From Terebella lapidaria (lineage: Eukaryota; Annelida; Polychaeta; Terebellida; Terebellidae), in contig OX424567.1 in the NCBI GenBank assembly GCA_949152475.1, forward strand, positions 21,105,402 through 21,169,401: a stretch of 64,000 bases of DNA, read 5' to 3'. This document shows, piece after piece, positions 12,565-23,532 of this stretch. Under the pieces are notes generated by a model. That model ran no database searches. It worked only from the letters and a program-made list of their open reading frames with translations, and was not told the origin of the DNA. A program made the position numbers and the translations under genes. The number at the start of each line of letters is the position of its first letter. Position 1 is the first letter of the stretch.

Positions 12565-13077
12565 AGTGTCTGAATAGACAAACAATTAGCGTCAGAGTAC
12601 ATAATCATCGACCATCTCCCTAATGCTCGACCCCTGCAAACGGCTGGGCAAAACTAGATTAAACTAAAATGTGAAATCTGCTGAAATGTGTATTAGAAGT
12701 ACTTTCAATGTTGTTTTTGTCAGATATCTGTTTTGCACAGTCAGTGTTCGCAAAAAACATTTAGCCACATCAGACAAAATGTCTGATGTAAATCTGCTTA
12801 ACATCAGACATTTCCCTTTCACATCAGACCATGAAAGGGGCAATTGAAAATTAACGGGAACAACAAAATCTGATCGATTTTTAACCGCAATATGCAATGA
12901 TGCCATCTGGAGCAATCATCAGACATTTGGCATTCTCGTGAAATAGGTCCCGCTACATTATGACAAGGCTTATTCCGTTAAAACAGTAACACCATAGAGC
13001 AAAAAAACATAGAGGCGGGACTGGTGACGTTTTGCGTGATTTGCTCTATCTGCGCGCCACCTGTCGGGCACAGTGTT
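12565..13077. repeat. Left terminal inverted repeat of the P element
   Basis: Pairs with 19065-19555 in inverted orientation. It contains three copies of ACATCAGAC (12768, 12802, 12822), a fourth near-copy at 12916, and an inverted copy at 12782. These iterated sites are candidate transposase-binding sites. Confidence 0.75.
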
Positions 13078-13993
13078 AAAAAAGTAAACATAGACACGTG
13101 TTTGACGTCCGTTCGTACGACAAGGGCCGGTACCCTTTGATTTACACGAACATAATCTGATAATCGAGAATGAATTTCACAAAAATTACTATACCATATA
13201 CCAAGTATGAATATTTTAAGTTAAGCATTATATTATGTGTTTCATAATGTTCAAAACAACAATGTAAACTGTAGGTTCTCGGGAATAGGTTGGTGAAATC
13301 CATCGGTATTTCCCTTGCGCAACAACCTCGGCCTACCACGCCACGCCCTGTCTCGGGCCCGATTCTGCTTTCAATAGAGGGAAGGGGGTGGGGGTGGTTG
13401 TTGCCATGGTCACAGAACAGCTTACAGGTTGATAAAAAAAAATAGGCGGTAGTTATTGGCTATCTCTCGTGTAATAATCAGTAGGCTATCGCATTATACA
13501 AACGGCGTGACAATTTTAGCCTTTCAGTATGACAGTCCCTCCCACCCCCCAACCCCACGCCCTTGTCTCTTCTGAGACAAATGCCTGCGTTATTTCATTC
13601 CCATTTGATAACTATGCTCTTATTCTTTAATGAATAGTAGGCCTTGTGATAAATGAAGATGGTATTTTGGATGTACTTGATTCAGATGTATGTAGAATGT
13701 ACCTGATTCAGATTCAGAAAGCACTGTTTTATCCTCAATAGGCAGATCCCATGAAGTTTAATATATTCATTCGATTGGCTGGCTAAGCATGGCTGGCTAA
13801 TATTGGCTGGCTGGCCACTATTTTGTATTGTCCAAATGTATGAATATACTCATTAGACTATAATTAGACTTTGTGTATGGCTTTTGCTTGAATAAGGAGA
13901 CTTGGAATTGAGACTTGGAAATGAAAATACCAAGGAAAAATCCATGTAAATTTCATAAATTTTATTCAATTTGTTACTCCAGCACAGAAACCC

Positions 13994-14000
<7 letters not shown>

Positions 14001-14065
<65 letters not shown>
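14001..14065. repeat. (CA)n microsatellite
   Basis: About 32 uninterrupted CA units inside the P element, between its left inverted repeat and the transposase stop codon. Confidence 0.97.
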
Positions 14066-14068
<3 letters not shown>

Positions 14069-14732
14069 TCAATGCAAGTGACTTCAGAAGTATGATTATT
14101 AGATATTCAATTCATTTGTCAACAACCATTTTTGTTCTGTAGCAAATACATGCATATTATAGCATACAGTATAAATATGAAGACATGAGATGTGATACTT
14201 AACTATATTGTTAACATAGTCAAATTTGTATCATCTATATCTAGTAATTTCCTAGGCCATTTATCATGTCATAACACATGTAAATTTTACCCTTCCACAT
14301 CTACTGATCTACAAATATATTCAAATTTTATTGTGAAGTGCTTCAATACTTACACAAAAGGTGCTATATAAATACTGGTCAATAAATAATAAATAAATAA
14401 ACATTCACAACAAATGATCAGCATGATGCCCCATTCATTCAAAAATCTATTCAAATGTGCAAAAGAATATAATAAATCTGTCGAACAACGACAACAATAC
14501 AGTATAATTGAAATATTAGAGATTGTATTACCTACATACATAGAATAACTCAATTTATGAAATGTATAACCTGCTTGAAGTTGGGATCTATCAAAAAATA
14601 TAGAAAATATTTGGTGCATTGATTTTTACCTCGCATGTTCAACAATCAACATTAATTCAGGTTTGACATTCATTGAGTTAGAGCACAAATTTTCACATAA
14701 ACAGTACGAATAAGCTTGTCACAGTCACAACT

Positions 14733-17700
14733 TTAAAAGTGGCTAAATTTCAGTGTTTTCCTGTTTTTCCGCTCTTTCTTGTCACTGAGCATGCGGTTAC
14801 TTTGCCTAATGGTGTGGTGAAGTCTGATGTTTATCATGAGATGAAGGATCAACAAATGAATGTTACATGATGTGCAGGTCAAGTCCTCTGGGATGAGATC
14901 CACGAGTGCTTGAGAAAGGGATGACTTGACATGAGGGGCACATATCAGCTGGTCAATCACTTCTCTGTACTTGGTCTCCATCTTCTCGAGAGTAGTCGTC
15001 AGTGATGTACTGGGAGCCAGCAGACCTTCCTTCGCACCAGCGTAGTTCTTGGTTGAGATGAAGGCGTGTTTGGGATCCTCCTGGTTGATCGAAGCACTGA
15101 TGTTTCCTCGGCATGGGTCACATATCTTGTCTCTGATCTTGCGGACGATGTATCCACCGATGTAGGCTACAACGTTTGACTCTTGTAACGAGAGTTCCTC
15201 AGACTTGGCTGATGTTGAGGCCTTGGAGTGCTCTGCGTCTACTTTCTGTTGGGCCAGCACTGGGGATTCGATGACTGGGTCAGGTGGAGCCACAACCAGA
15301 GATGATACACTCGAAGGCAGGGTGTCCTGAAAGCCGGTTGATGGCCTGGGAACTGTGGCCTGCCAAAACAAATATTACAGCATTATATCAACAATGGATC
15401 GTACACTACAATAATATCAAATCAGGATTCATTACATTTAGTCTTAGAAGAAGGCCATCATGGGTTAGGGAGATTTGACCATAAATACCATACATTGTAT
15501 ACATTAGTAATTCACACCTTTGCAGATTCAGGGGCTTGCTTCAAGGTGAAGACAAAGTCATCTAGATCTTCTTCACAGTTACCAAACTTACTCTGTTCCA
15601 TCACTGAATCCACCATGATCTACAATTTTGTTCAAACACATCATGTGAACATGGAACAGATTTATTTTCACAATATACTATTATAATACATGTACATATA
15701 TGGAATTTTGTACTGAAGCCTATGGTTATTGCAAATATTTCATGTTTTTCTAAATTTGTGATTACATTTTACAATGCTAACGATATGCAAATATATCATG
15801 AGATAAATTGCGATCAATAAAATATACAATACATCAATAAATACCTGACGAAGAGCTGCTCTGAATTGGGAAGCGTTAGGGTTGTCACGTGCTGCTCCTT
15901 TGGCTCGCACAACAGAGAACAAGTTCTCGACACAGTCCTGGTTCAGACGTCTTGTGAAGAGGAATGTGAAGTGGTGAACCTTGTGCAAGAAGTCCCACAG
16001 CTGCAGGAGTGCGTTGATAGCGATCAACCAACCATTCAGACATGGCAATTTGCGCGAACCTATTTTAAGATGAAAAAAGAACCTCAGGCTATTATAACCT
16101 CAACCTATTTCAAGATGGAAAAACATTAGGCCAACAGGTAATTGCCCCAAAATTATAACATCACAAAAGATTACTGAAACACACTTTTTGTTTGTATGGA
16201 CTGAATCCATGTCTTCTTGGCTTCCAGGAACTCTAAGTGTCCAGATTTGTTGGAGAGGGCGTGTCGCATCATGGCTGTACTGGTCAGGGAACTGCTATTG
16301 AAGCAGTTGAATAGCTGATCCATGTCCTCGATGAAATCTGCGGTTGGTCCTGCGTCCTCATCCAAGATGTTCCACTGGATCATCACTTTCATGCCGGATG
16401 CCACCGAATGACTCAGAAGTTGTGTTGCTAACTTCACTCTCAGCTGGCTGAAGGGGGGCAGTTTGATGTGTCTGAGTGTGAGTCTTGGTGCCAAACGGAG
16501 GGGTTTACTTGCATCTTTGTGATAGAAATCAACAACATCTTGCCACTCAATGGTCTTCCCATCAATAGTGAAGCCACTCTTCTTGAAATTGTTCCTAACA
16601 TTTTTCACTAGGTGCGGAGGATCAAACATGACGAAGATCTTGTCCTGGCCTCTGAAGAAGAATGGCTCCTCAGCAGTGATCTTGAGGTGTGTTTTGAAAG
16701 TGCTGATGTTATTCGGACCCTGGTCGCTAACTACAACAATCACTGTTAGTCCAACTGCTTTGAGTTCATCAATTGCTTGGAACAACAGGTCTTTCAGTCG
16801 AGTGGCATTGATCGTGCTGTTTGACAAGAAGAAACCAAATGGCTGCTTCCACCGTTGTTTGATCCCTCGAGCAACGAAAACTAAAGTGTGGTTGGCCATT
16901 TCACCTCCATCGAGCCCTTCTACGATGTCCTGCTTCGGGTCATATTCCAGTCCTTCCTTTATAGCCATTTCATCTAACGCCAAGCAGACTAGCTTGTCAG
17001 GATCAGGTAGGTTGCTGGCTTTACACTTGAGTGCTGAAAGGATAACCTCACTGAATCCTGGGTAGATTTCCAGATTACTCATGGCTTGTCTCAAGGTTCT
17101 TACGGATGGCAGGAAGAAGATTTTCCTCAACAACTTGTAGTTCTTGGGACTGGAGTGAAAGAGAGACAGTGCGAGAGCTTTGTCATCTGTCGTCCACCTT
17201 CTACCTCTCAAACGTCGCTGGGAAGCTCTGACTTGAGACATCACAAATGTCAACTGAGGACCTGTAAATGGAAACATTTAAGCTATAAGTTTGTATCTGT
17301 GTACTGTAACACATGCATAAATATCAAATTCACCCCTACTTGGTATTAAAGAAACTTGCCTATGGGTTTGGGTACTAGCAAATTGGAACTCCTTGTATAT
17401 CCCCCATACATAATAATTCCCCATCAATTACTGCATGTGTATGCTTTCCAGCAATGTACCTTCAAAAAATTCACCCAGCAGCTTCTCCAGCTCCAACATC
17501 TTGGATTTTTTGGCTAGTTTGTGGAGCTGTTTGATGCTACTGGACTTCTTTTTCAGGCGAAATACCTAAAATTTAGATTGGATGTACTTAGTACTTAGCA
17601 TAACATACATTCGCTTTATTAATTTTTAAAACAAATACAATCAACAAGTTTGACTTGAAAACTATGTGAATGTATGACTTGCATGTGTGTACACTAGAAG

Positions 17701-19058
17701 CAGTGTCAAACTTGAATATTTTCTCATTTGTGCAACATACCAAAAATGAAAATTGTGCTAGTTTAAATGAGGGAACCAAACCTAGTTATAACACCTATGC
17801 TTACTTGCATCCGTAGCGCTTGATTTCTCAGTTTCAGTATTCGCACTTCATCATCTGAAGACTTCCTGGAGACAGTGGGAGTGGCAGGAGCCGAGCCTTG
17901 GGTGTGTGATAGAGCTCCTAAAAACAATCAGTTTATTTTTACTTCTCGGCACACCACATTTATGTTTAAGCTATAGTTATTTGATCTTCAACACAATACT
18001 ACAGTACGTAAACACTAATGTCAGGTGTCAATGTACCTTACCTCTCTATGTAGTCTACATCCAGTAACACCTTAACTATTGGTTACAGTTCTGAAAGGAA
18101 AGTTTCAAAAAAATATAACAAGTAACGTGAATGCAAAAAAGCAACACTCAACCTAATAAACTTATTATCCTTATAATATAATATGATAGTATAGATGTTT
18201 ACCTTGTCTACGTCTCTTTGGGGGTACAGGAGTGGTGTCACTCCGATCCCGCGGAGCCGGCCTCTTGATGGTCACTGACTGGGGGTGGGTTCGGAACCGT
18301 GAATACAGTAGGAACAGCATTCCATACCAACTTGGCACGTGTTTGATTCATGAATTGCGAATCCTGTATGAATAATAAAGCGATACGGGAAGTTAGAGAT
18401 CAAATTTAAGACTCGCAGAAATTATGTAGAAATCTACCAGCTGTAGGCCTATTGATTTTTAATCTGTGCAATTTTCATTATATTGACCAGTGGCCAGCAA
18501 AGGTCAATATGGCTCAATTAAAATTTTTATATATATTTGTTGAATGGCATACATGTAGAATAGAATCAGCAGTGCTCAGTACTAGTTTCTACTTTCAACT
18601 ATTAGACAGTTACCTCAAAATGTTCTGAACACAGCACACAGTTTTTCGACAGATATTCTGTTGGCTTGCACAGAAGATCTGCTCTCCGTGTATTCTGGAC
18701 CCATTTCTTAGATCTGCAAATAAGAATACCAGATGTAAACAATTCAGTCAAGATTACCTGTAACCAAATATGCTACATCGATCTACGGGCAAACATTCCC
18801 CTTTGGTGGAGAGTCAATCATGAGAACCGTATGTTGTTTTCAAGAATGCCCCCTAGAAACCCCAATTATCGCTCAATGATTTACACGATGACTTGCATAT
18901 CATGGAGACAAATTAGCAGATCTAGTTCATATTTACCTTTCTTCGTTTGGTGGGAATCTGAAAAATGACAAATCCCGTCTATTTTTCCTGTTGTTCGTGC
19001 AATTTATCGCTGCACAGTGTTGTCCATTGCTGGAGCACAACCACTTTTGTTTTTCCAT
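14733..19058 (-). CDS. P-element/THAP9-like transposase, nine exons, one apparent frameshift
   Basis: Exons in transcript order: 18937-19058, 18614-18713, 18203-18363, 17805-17917, 17460-17565, 16185-17261, 15845-16059, 15518-15619, 14733-15359. Exons 1-3 encode a THAP zinc-binding domain: HCAAINC, FFRFP, a central VQNTRR, VLCSEHF, and the AVPTVF end. Exon 3 ends in a basic PPKRRR stretch. Exons 4-5 form a coiled coil. Exons 6-7 carry the RNase H-like core with a plausible DDE set: Asp in LALDEM (about residue 297), Asp in SDQGPNN (about 380) and Glu in NQDCVENLF (about 604). Exon 9 holds the conserved YIGGYIV region. Total is about 873 residues, close to human THAP9 (903). Phases match at every junction except within exon 3, where 161 nt behaves as if one extra base is present at a C run (about 18279-18290). 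The frame of the THAP domain then hits TGA, while the shifted frame fits exon 4. It is either a broken copy or an assembly error. Confidence 0.88.
18937..19058 (-). CDS. Transposase exon 1: start codon and THAP zinc ligands
   Basis: The ATG at 19058 opens a 122-nt exon ending at an AAAG/GTAAAT donor. It encodes the first two zinc-binding cysteines of the THAP domain (HCAAINC) and the FFRFP block. The exon is too short to stand out alone, but its two leftover bases fit exon 2 exactly. Confidence 0.85.
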
Positions 19059-19064
19059 CGCACC

Positions 19065-19555
19065 AACACTGTGCCCGCTAGGCGGCGCTGCGTAGCGTGT
19101 ATCACCACGGGGGTGAATCGGAGTCCCGCCTCTATGTTTTTTTGCTCTATGGTAACACCATTTTAATGTTTTCAGTCAACTTCTATATCTTGGAGAATCC
19201 TGGAGGGAGGTGGTGGGGGTGGATGGAGGTACACACTAAAATCATAACGTACGAAATAAGCGGGACCTATTTCACGATAAGGCCAGACATTTTGACTGAT
19301 GTTGGGTCACGAAACACCGGACATTAGGAATTTACATCAGACATGTCTGATGTAAATGGTGTTTTTCGCGAACACTGCTGCACAGTTATTTGGCAGTGTT
19401 CGCAGGGGTCGATGATTAAGGACAAGGTCGATGATTAGGTACCCTGACGATAATAGAGTCTAGATCTAGATCTATCGTCTTCTCTGAGGGACGCCTCAGA
19501 GAAGACGATATAGATTCTAGATCCAGGTAATTGTTTGTCTACGGGACTGAATGTC
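19065..19555. repeat. Right terminal inverted repeat of the P element
   Basis: Inverted partner of 12565-13077. Includes a perfect 26-bp palindrome at 19331-19356 (TTTACATCAGACA plus its complement) built on the same ACATCAGAC motif as the left repeat, and a foreign hairpin at about 19457-19525 absent from the left copy. Confidence 0.75.
19474..19509. repeat. Perfect 16-bp hairpin inside the right P-element repeat
   Basis: Stem ATCGTCTTCTCTGAGG (19474-19489), 4-base loop GACG, and exact complement 19494-19509. Imperfect pairing of AGATCT/CTAGA sequence extends the stem outward. It interrupts the alignment between left and right repeats, so it is a later insertion of roughly 70 bp or a local rearrangement. 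Confidence 0.8.
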
Positions 19556-20053
19556 TGACACAGTGATCGAGTGACAGTGAGTGAGTGACAGTGGCAATGC
19601 AGAAAAATTAGATTCTACCATGTTTGATGAATGACGAAACGTGCCAATCTCTCTAAAAATCAAACAATAAGCTGTAAAGTCCGCGCGTAGATCTAGATCT
19701 ATGTTGTAAACCAATAATTTCGATAAACCGATCTTTTCTACACTTTCGCGTTCGCGAATGACGCGGAATCCACAGTGATGACAACATCCGCTTCCGCTAT
19801 CAAATTTGAGGTTGCACACCCGAGATTCACGGAAATTTCCGATTTGAACTCTGACAGGAGGGAGTGCACGGGCGGCTCTCGAATTTTAGGTTACCATACC
19901 TTGGTGCGATAACCTATTGGCATGGTGTTGCGTCCGTCCGTTCGTCCGGACCAACATCCTAGGGGTTAAAATAAGTCCGTTCCGTTCACCCAGTAAAAAA
20001 AACGAGGGCTTAGATGTAGGGGCTGCAAAAGTCCCCAACCCTGTGTCAGACTT

Positions 20054-20153
20054 GCCCCAAAAGTGGCTCTTCTTGATCGATATGGGCGGTTGATGGTTGA
20101 TGGTCCATCAACCGCCCATATCGATCACCAGGTTGAAGAGCCACTCTTGGGGC
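20054..20153. repeat. Long inverted repeat (hairpin)
   Basis: Left arm 20054-20096 and right arm 20105-20153 are complementary over about 43 bp, with an 8-base loop. The only breaks are one mismatch and a bulge of a few bases. The inner 20 bp or more next to the loop (GATCGATATGGGCGGTTGAT and on) pair perfectly. Confidence 0.85.
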
Positions 20154-20340
20154 TAGTGTCAGACCAACATGTTGCTTTATAGGAACTATTTTAGCTGTTT
20201 TAGGGGCTAATTTCGGATAATTAGATAGGAATTACCATGGGAAAAGCCCCTAACGCTGAAATGTTGAGACGTCCGTCCACTTCACTGTAACAAGTCTAAG
20301 CCAGCAATACGTCCACACGCTCATGTTCCAGGATGAAACT

Positions 20341-20344
20341 CTTA
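20341..20344. repeat. Target-site duplication of LTR element (CTTA), left copy
   Basis: CTTA immediately before the 5' LTR is repeated at 31046-31049 immediately after the 3' LTR, as expected for integrase-mediated insertion. Confidence 0.8.
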
Positions 20345-20967
20345 TGTAGAATATTTACGACTGTTATGGCCCGAAACCCGCCCCTGACACATTCTCCCAC
20401 TCGACATACACGGCACAGATTCATCACATGACTTCATACTTACTTACCTTACGTCACCGGGCATGCACCGTCCTCGCACCACATCTACATGTAAACAACA
20501 CTGCTCACATTAACACTTCCTACAATCCCACCAATCACCACATTCCCAGACACATGACTCCGCCCACACAGACATGACATCACTTTCCCGCCATTTCACA
20601 TGAACACCTGCCACATTACGCGGGAAAACCCACACACATCATGGACTTAGCCCCGCGCTTTCCCACGGACATAGTAGTAGTTGAGAAATCTGTTGAAGAG
20701 AGAAGTTGTATTGAGAGGTACTAAGCCAAAAGATTGTGATTAGAGGATATCAAATTTATACAGGACTATTAATACTTCGGACTATTGTGGGGATTACGAT
20801 TGTGTGAGTGACAGTGATCGTACATCGGACTTAATCATCCAAATAAACATCGGATATTGTTGCAATTGACGTCGGACTTCCTGTTGGTGTGTTCACGCAC
20901 AACATACATCGTACTATTCGATCAGTGGGCGTAATAGCCGCCCGAAGAACTCCGCTATTCCGTCACA
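20345..20967 (+). repeat. 5' LTR (623 bp)
   Basis: Starts TGTAGAATATT and ends CGTCACA, giving TG...CA ends. Identical in length to 30423-31045 and nearly identical in sequence. No strong TATA box stands out. Confidence 0.95.
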
Positions 20968-20968
20968 T

Positions 20969-20986
20969 TGGTGCCGTGACCAGGAT
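20969..20986 (+). promoter_or_regulatory. Primer-binding site
   Basis: TGGTGCCGTGACCAGGAT begins one base after the 5' LTR. TGG matches the CCA end of a tRNA primer. I did not assign the tRNA. Confidence 0.75.
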
Positions 20987-21036
20987 AGCGAAGGCCAGTT
21001 CTCGGCTTACGAACTATCCCGACGTACGAACTTTTG

Positions 21037-23532
21037 ATGAATACCCGATCTACGACTCGGAACCCGATCGGACCAAGCCCGGAAGATGAGGTGACGATGA
21101 ATCCGGTCCCAGCGAACCAGCGAACTGCACGACCAAGGTCAGTGGCGATGAGCGATACTATTACGCTATCGCAAGTACAACCGCCAAACGAACTGTACGA
21201 ACTATCGTCGGCGGCATCCGTAGAGTACATGCCGGACTGGATGCGAGCCGATAGTAACCTCGAAGAACTGTTGGACGGTGACCCGTACCAGCCGTCGCGC
21301 ACGGTGACAGAAATCCTTGACGCGCATGCGCGGTCATACCACGCGACACCCGCCGGACCGCCAAGGTCGCGACCAAGCGACGGAAGTGAAACGGACTATG
21401 CGCGCTTCCAGCGCCAACCCAATACCGACCCGCTACCTAAGTCGGTGAGTGTACGACCAATGAACTATGACAATTCCATGTTAACGCACCCGCCGAGTCG
21501 GTCGCGTGTCCAACAATGGTCGCATGAATCGGATACGCGTGCTGAACTGTATCCGCGACACGACAATGTAATGTCGCGCCCACCGGTAACAATCCACACA
21601 CTGATGCGACCCGACCGAACCCTGCCGGTGTACTCCAGAGTACCGGCCGACCCAGTCGTCACGGGAGAGCTGCCGGATGTCCACCTGCCGAACCGGAGAA
21701 GAGCCGCCACCGAGAGTACCCCCGCGGCCGACCCCAGGTTCAACGCCGCCCAGACGAACGACCCGCCGACACGATTCTACGCACCCGCGCCGAGATCGGA
21801 GGTCCGATACACCAGCGACACCATCGATCGCCGACCGCGCAACATCGGAGTACCGATCTCCGACACCAGCGAAAACACGCACCCCGCGCATCTACCACCA
21901 CCGGTAGTCAACATCGGACCATCGCACGGCGAATCGTCGCTACCAGCGGAACATTCCGCCTCACACGGCTACGTGCCCAACCATGGAAATGCGGTGCCCA
22001 TGCACAATCATGGGGGAGTAGCAGTATCGAACTATGGAAATGCGGTGCCCATGCACAATCATGGGGGAATAGCTGTATCAAACCATGGAGTACCAGCGTA
22101 CGGTGTTGCCGCGTACAATCACGGAATAGTGCCCAATTTGGGAATTGTGCCGCAAAACAATGGAGTAGCAGTTCCAAGTGTGTACGCTCCTGGTTCGGGA
22201 TACCAGTTCCCACAAATGCCACACCCAACTCCGTCATACGGAATGCCGGAAATGTCGCCGCCATACGGACCGGTCTCCCAAACCGCGCCGTTGTCAAATC
22301 ACGCTGGCTACCCGCCCGCACCCGACGCCACGCCATACGTCGTACCGGTCACCATGACCACTGCCGCACCGACCACGGAGGTCGCGCCGCCAACTCCCGC
22401 CGTTTCTGCGACGACTGCCCACGCTACGACAGCGGCATCACAAGCGCCCATCATCCCGACGCTAGCGCTGAGTACTGCCAAACCAGCACAGTGGCGAGCC
22501 ACGTTTAAGGAGGGTAATCTAAATCAGTACATCCGCAGCTTCGAACAGTTTACGGCTGCATTCACGTACACGGACCTGAACAAAACTACGACATTCCGTA
22601 GTACGTTACGCGGACGAGCGGAAGCAATCGCTCTGAACATTCCGTTCAACACGCCTTGGGATGAATTCAGGCGTCGTCTCCTGGAAGGATGGGAACCCGC
22701 CGCCCGCCGGCAATCGAAACGAGACGACTTCCCGTTCTTGAAGCGTGAACGGAAAGAAGATGCCGAACATTTCCTTGAACGGCTACAAGCCATAGCAGAA
22801 CAGGTGTTCGATGACGTCACACCTGAGTTTCTCCAACGAACTGTTATTTCGCAATTTGTCAATGGTCAGCCTGACCATATTGCGGATAGACTTTGTGTAA
22901 TGACATTCACTTCGTACAGCGACGCACTCACGGCTGTACTGAAAGCAGAGAGTCGCCAGCAGCGGACCAAGAGAGATCGTCCCCACGGTACCCGCCGAGC
23001 GGACGCCACCTACCACGGGTATGCCGACGACACGGAAGCGAACGACGAACTTTCATGTGCGATCGGACAGTTGCATCATTGGGATACACCGACTTCCGAT
23101 CAGATCGCTGCGTACTACGACCCTGCAGATAGCGACACGACCGGACTGCAAGGGTGTGAAGAACATTCCGTCCCTTCCTGCTTCCGCGAATGGGTCGCGG
23201 AAGCGTTCCAGTGTGTTGTTAGTGATGAGTGCGGACAATATGGTGAGGACGCACTATACTCTGTTCTACGGGCTATCGCTCAGGCTCGTGGCGACCGTCC
23301 TACGCCTCAAGGTCGAACTGAAATATGTTTCTTCTGCAAGAAACCGGGACACAGGTGGATACGGTGTTACCGTTTGAAGGACATATTGGTACGAAACGGA
23401 ATGAAACCGTTCCCGCCACGCCCTGGCGCAAATCGGAATAACGGACAGATCGGTATACCGAACTCGAACTCTCAGCCAATGGCTACGACACCACCGGCTC
23501 AGCCACCACCACAGGCCAGGCCGTCAAACTAA
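21037..23532 (+). CDS. ORF1: Gag-like protein with zinc knuckle
   Basis: 831 residues from the ATG at 21037. The N-terminal half is a low-complexity region rich in Pro, Ser, Thr and Arg. At 21979-22080 a 51-bp unit is duplicated, giving repeated NAVPMHNHGG blocks inside a His/Asn/Gly-rich stretch. The next part (about 22480-22960) has the helical retrotransposon-gag pattern: WRATFKEGNLNQYI, then FRSTLRGRAEAIAL, then AEHFLERLQAIAEQV. Near the C terminus is one CCHC zinc knuckle, C-x2-C-x4-H-x4-C, in CFFCKKPGHRWIRC. This should be the structural protein that packages element RNA. The pol frame opens about 90 nt before its stop in another frame, so pol may be made by frameshifting; I saw no classic slippery heptamer. 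Confidence 0.87.
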   Translation: MNTRSTTRNPIGPSPEDEVTMNPVPANQRTARPRSVAMSDTITLSQVQPPNELYELSSAASVEYMPDWMRADSNLEELLDGDPYQPSRTVTEILDAHARSYHATPAGPPRSRPSDGSETDYARFQRQPNTDPLPKSVSVRPMNYDNSMLTHPPSRSRVQQWSHESDTRAELYPRHDNVMSRPPVTIHTLMRPDRTLPVYSRVPADPVVTGELPDVHLPNRRRAATESTPAADPRFNAAQTNDPPTRFYAPAPRSEVRYTSDTIDRRPRNIGVPISDTSENTHPAHLPPPVVNIGPSHGESSLPAEHSASHGYVPNHGNAVPMHNHGGVAVSNYGNAVPMHNHGGIAVSNHGVPAYGVAAYNHGIVPNLGIVPQNNGVAVPSVYAPGSGYQFPQMPHPTPSYGMPEMSPPYGPVSQTAPLSNHAGYPPAPDATPYVVPVTMTTAAPTTEVAPPTPAVSATTAHATTAASQAPIIPTLALSTAKPAQWRATFKEGNLNQYIRSFEQFTAAFTYTDLNKTTTFRSTLRGRAEAIALNIPFNTPWDEFRRRLLEGWEPAARRQSKRDDFPFLKRERKEDAEHFLERLQAIAEQVFDDVTPEFLQRTVISQFVNGQPDHIADRLCVMTFTSYSDALTAVLKAESRQQRTKRDRPHGTRRADATYHGYADDTEANDELSCAIGQLHHWDTPTSDQIAAYYDPADSDTTGLQGCEEHSVPSCFREWVAEAFQCVVSDECGQYGEDALYSVLRAIAQARGDRPTPQGRTEICFFCKKPGHRWIRCYRLKDILVRNGMKPFPPRPGANRNNGQIGIPNSNSQPMATTPPAQPPPQARPSN

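Larger units (their letters stand above)
12565..19555 (-). mobile_element. P element (THAP9-type DNA transposon), about 7 kb
   Basis: A transposase gene on the minus strand sits between long imperfect inverted repeats, left 12565-13077 and right 19065-19555. Matching landmarks in opposite orientation are TAGACAAACAATTA, ATAATCATCGACC, GTGTTCGCRAAAAACA, TCGTGAAATAGGTCCCGCT, CCATAGAGCAAAAAAACATA and CGGGCACAGTGTT. The start codon (19058) lies just inside the right repeat, so that repeat probably carries the promoter. P elements move by cut and paste and usually make 8-bp target duplications; I could not fix the outer ends to the base, so none is claimed. A CA microsatellite lies between the left repeat and the gene end. 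Confidence 0.85.
19556..20344. other. Gene-free gap between P element and LTR element
   Basis: Contains GTCCGTCCGTTCGTCCG simple sequence near 19930 and a long hairpin at 20054-20153. No coding recognised. Confidence 0.4.

Noticed and set aside
13378..13440. CpG-rich candidate for the LZTFL1 start exon
   Set aside because: An ATG occurs on the minus strand, but no donor in the right phase follows it, and it lies inside the P element.
21034..23532. Many antisense frames across the LTR element (for example 21481-21891, 21908-22336 and 27574-28284)
   Set aside because: Shadows caused by G/C-rich sequence; none has a recognisable domain.
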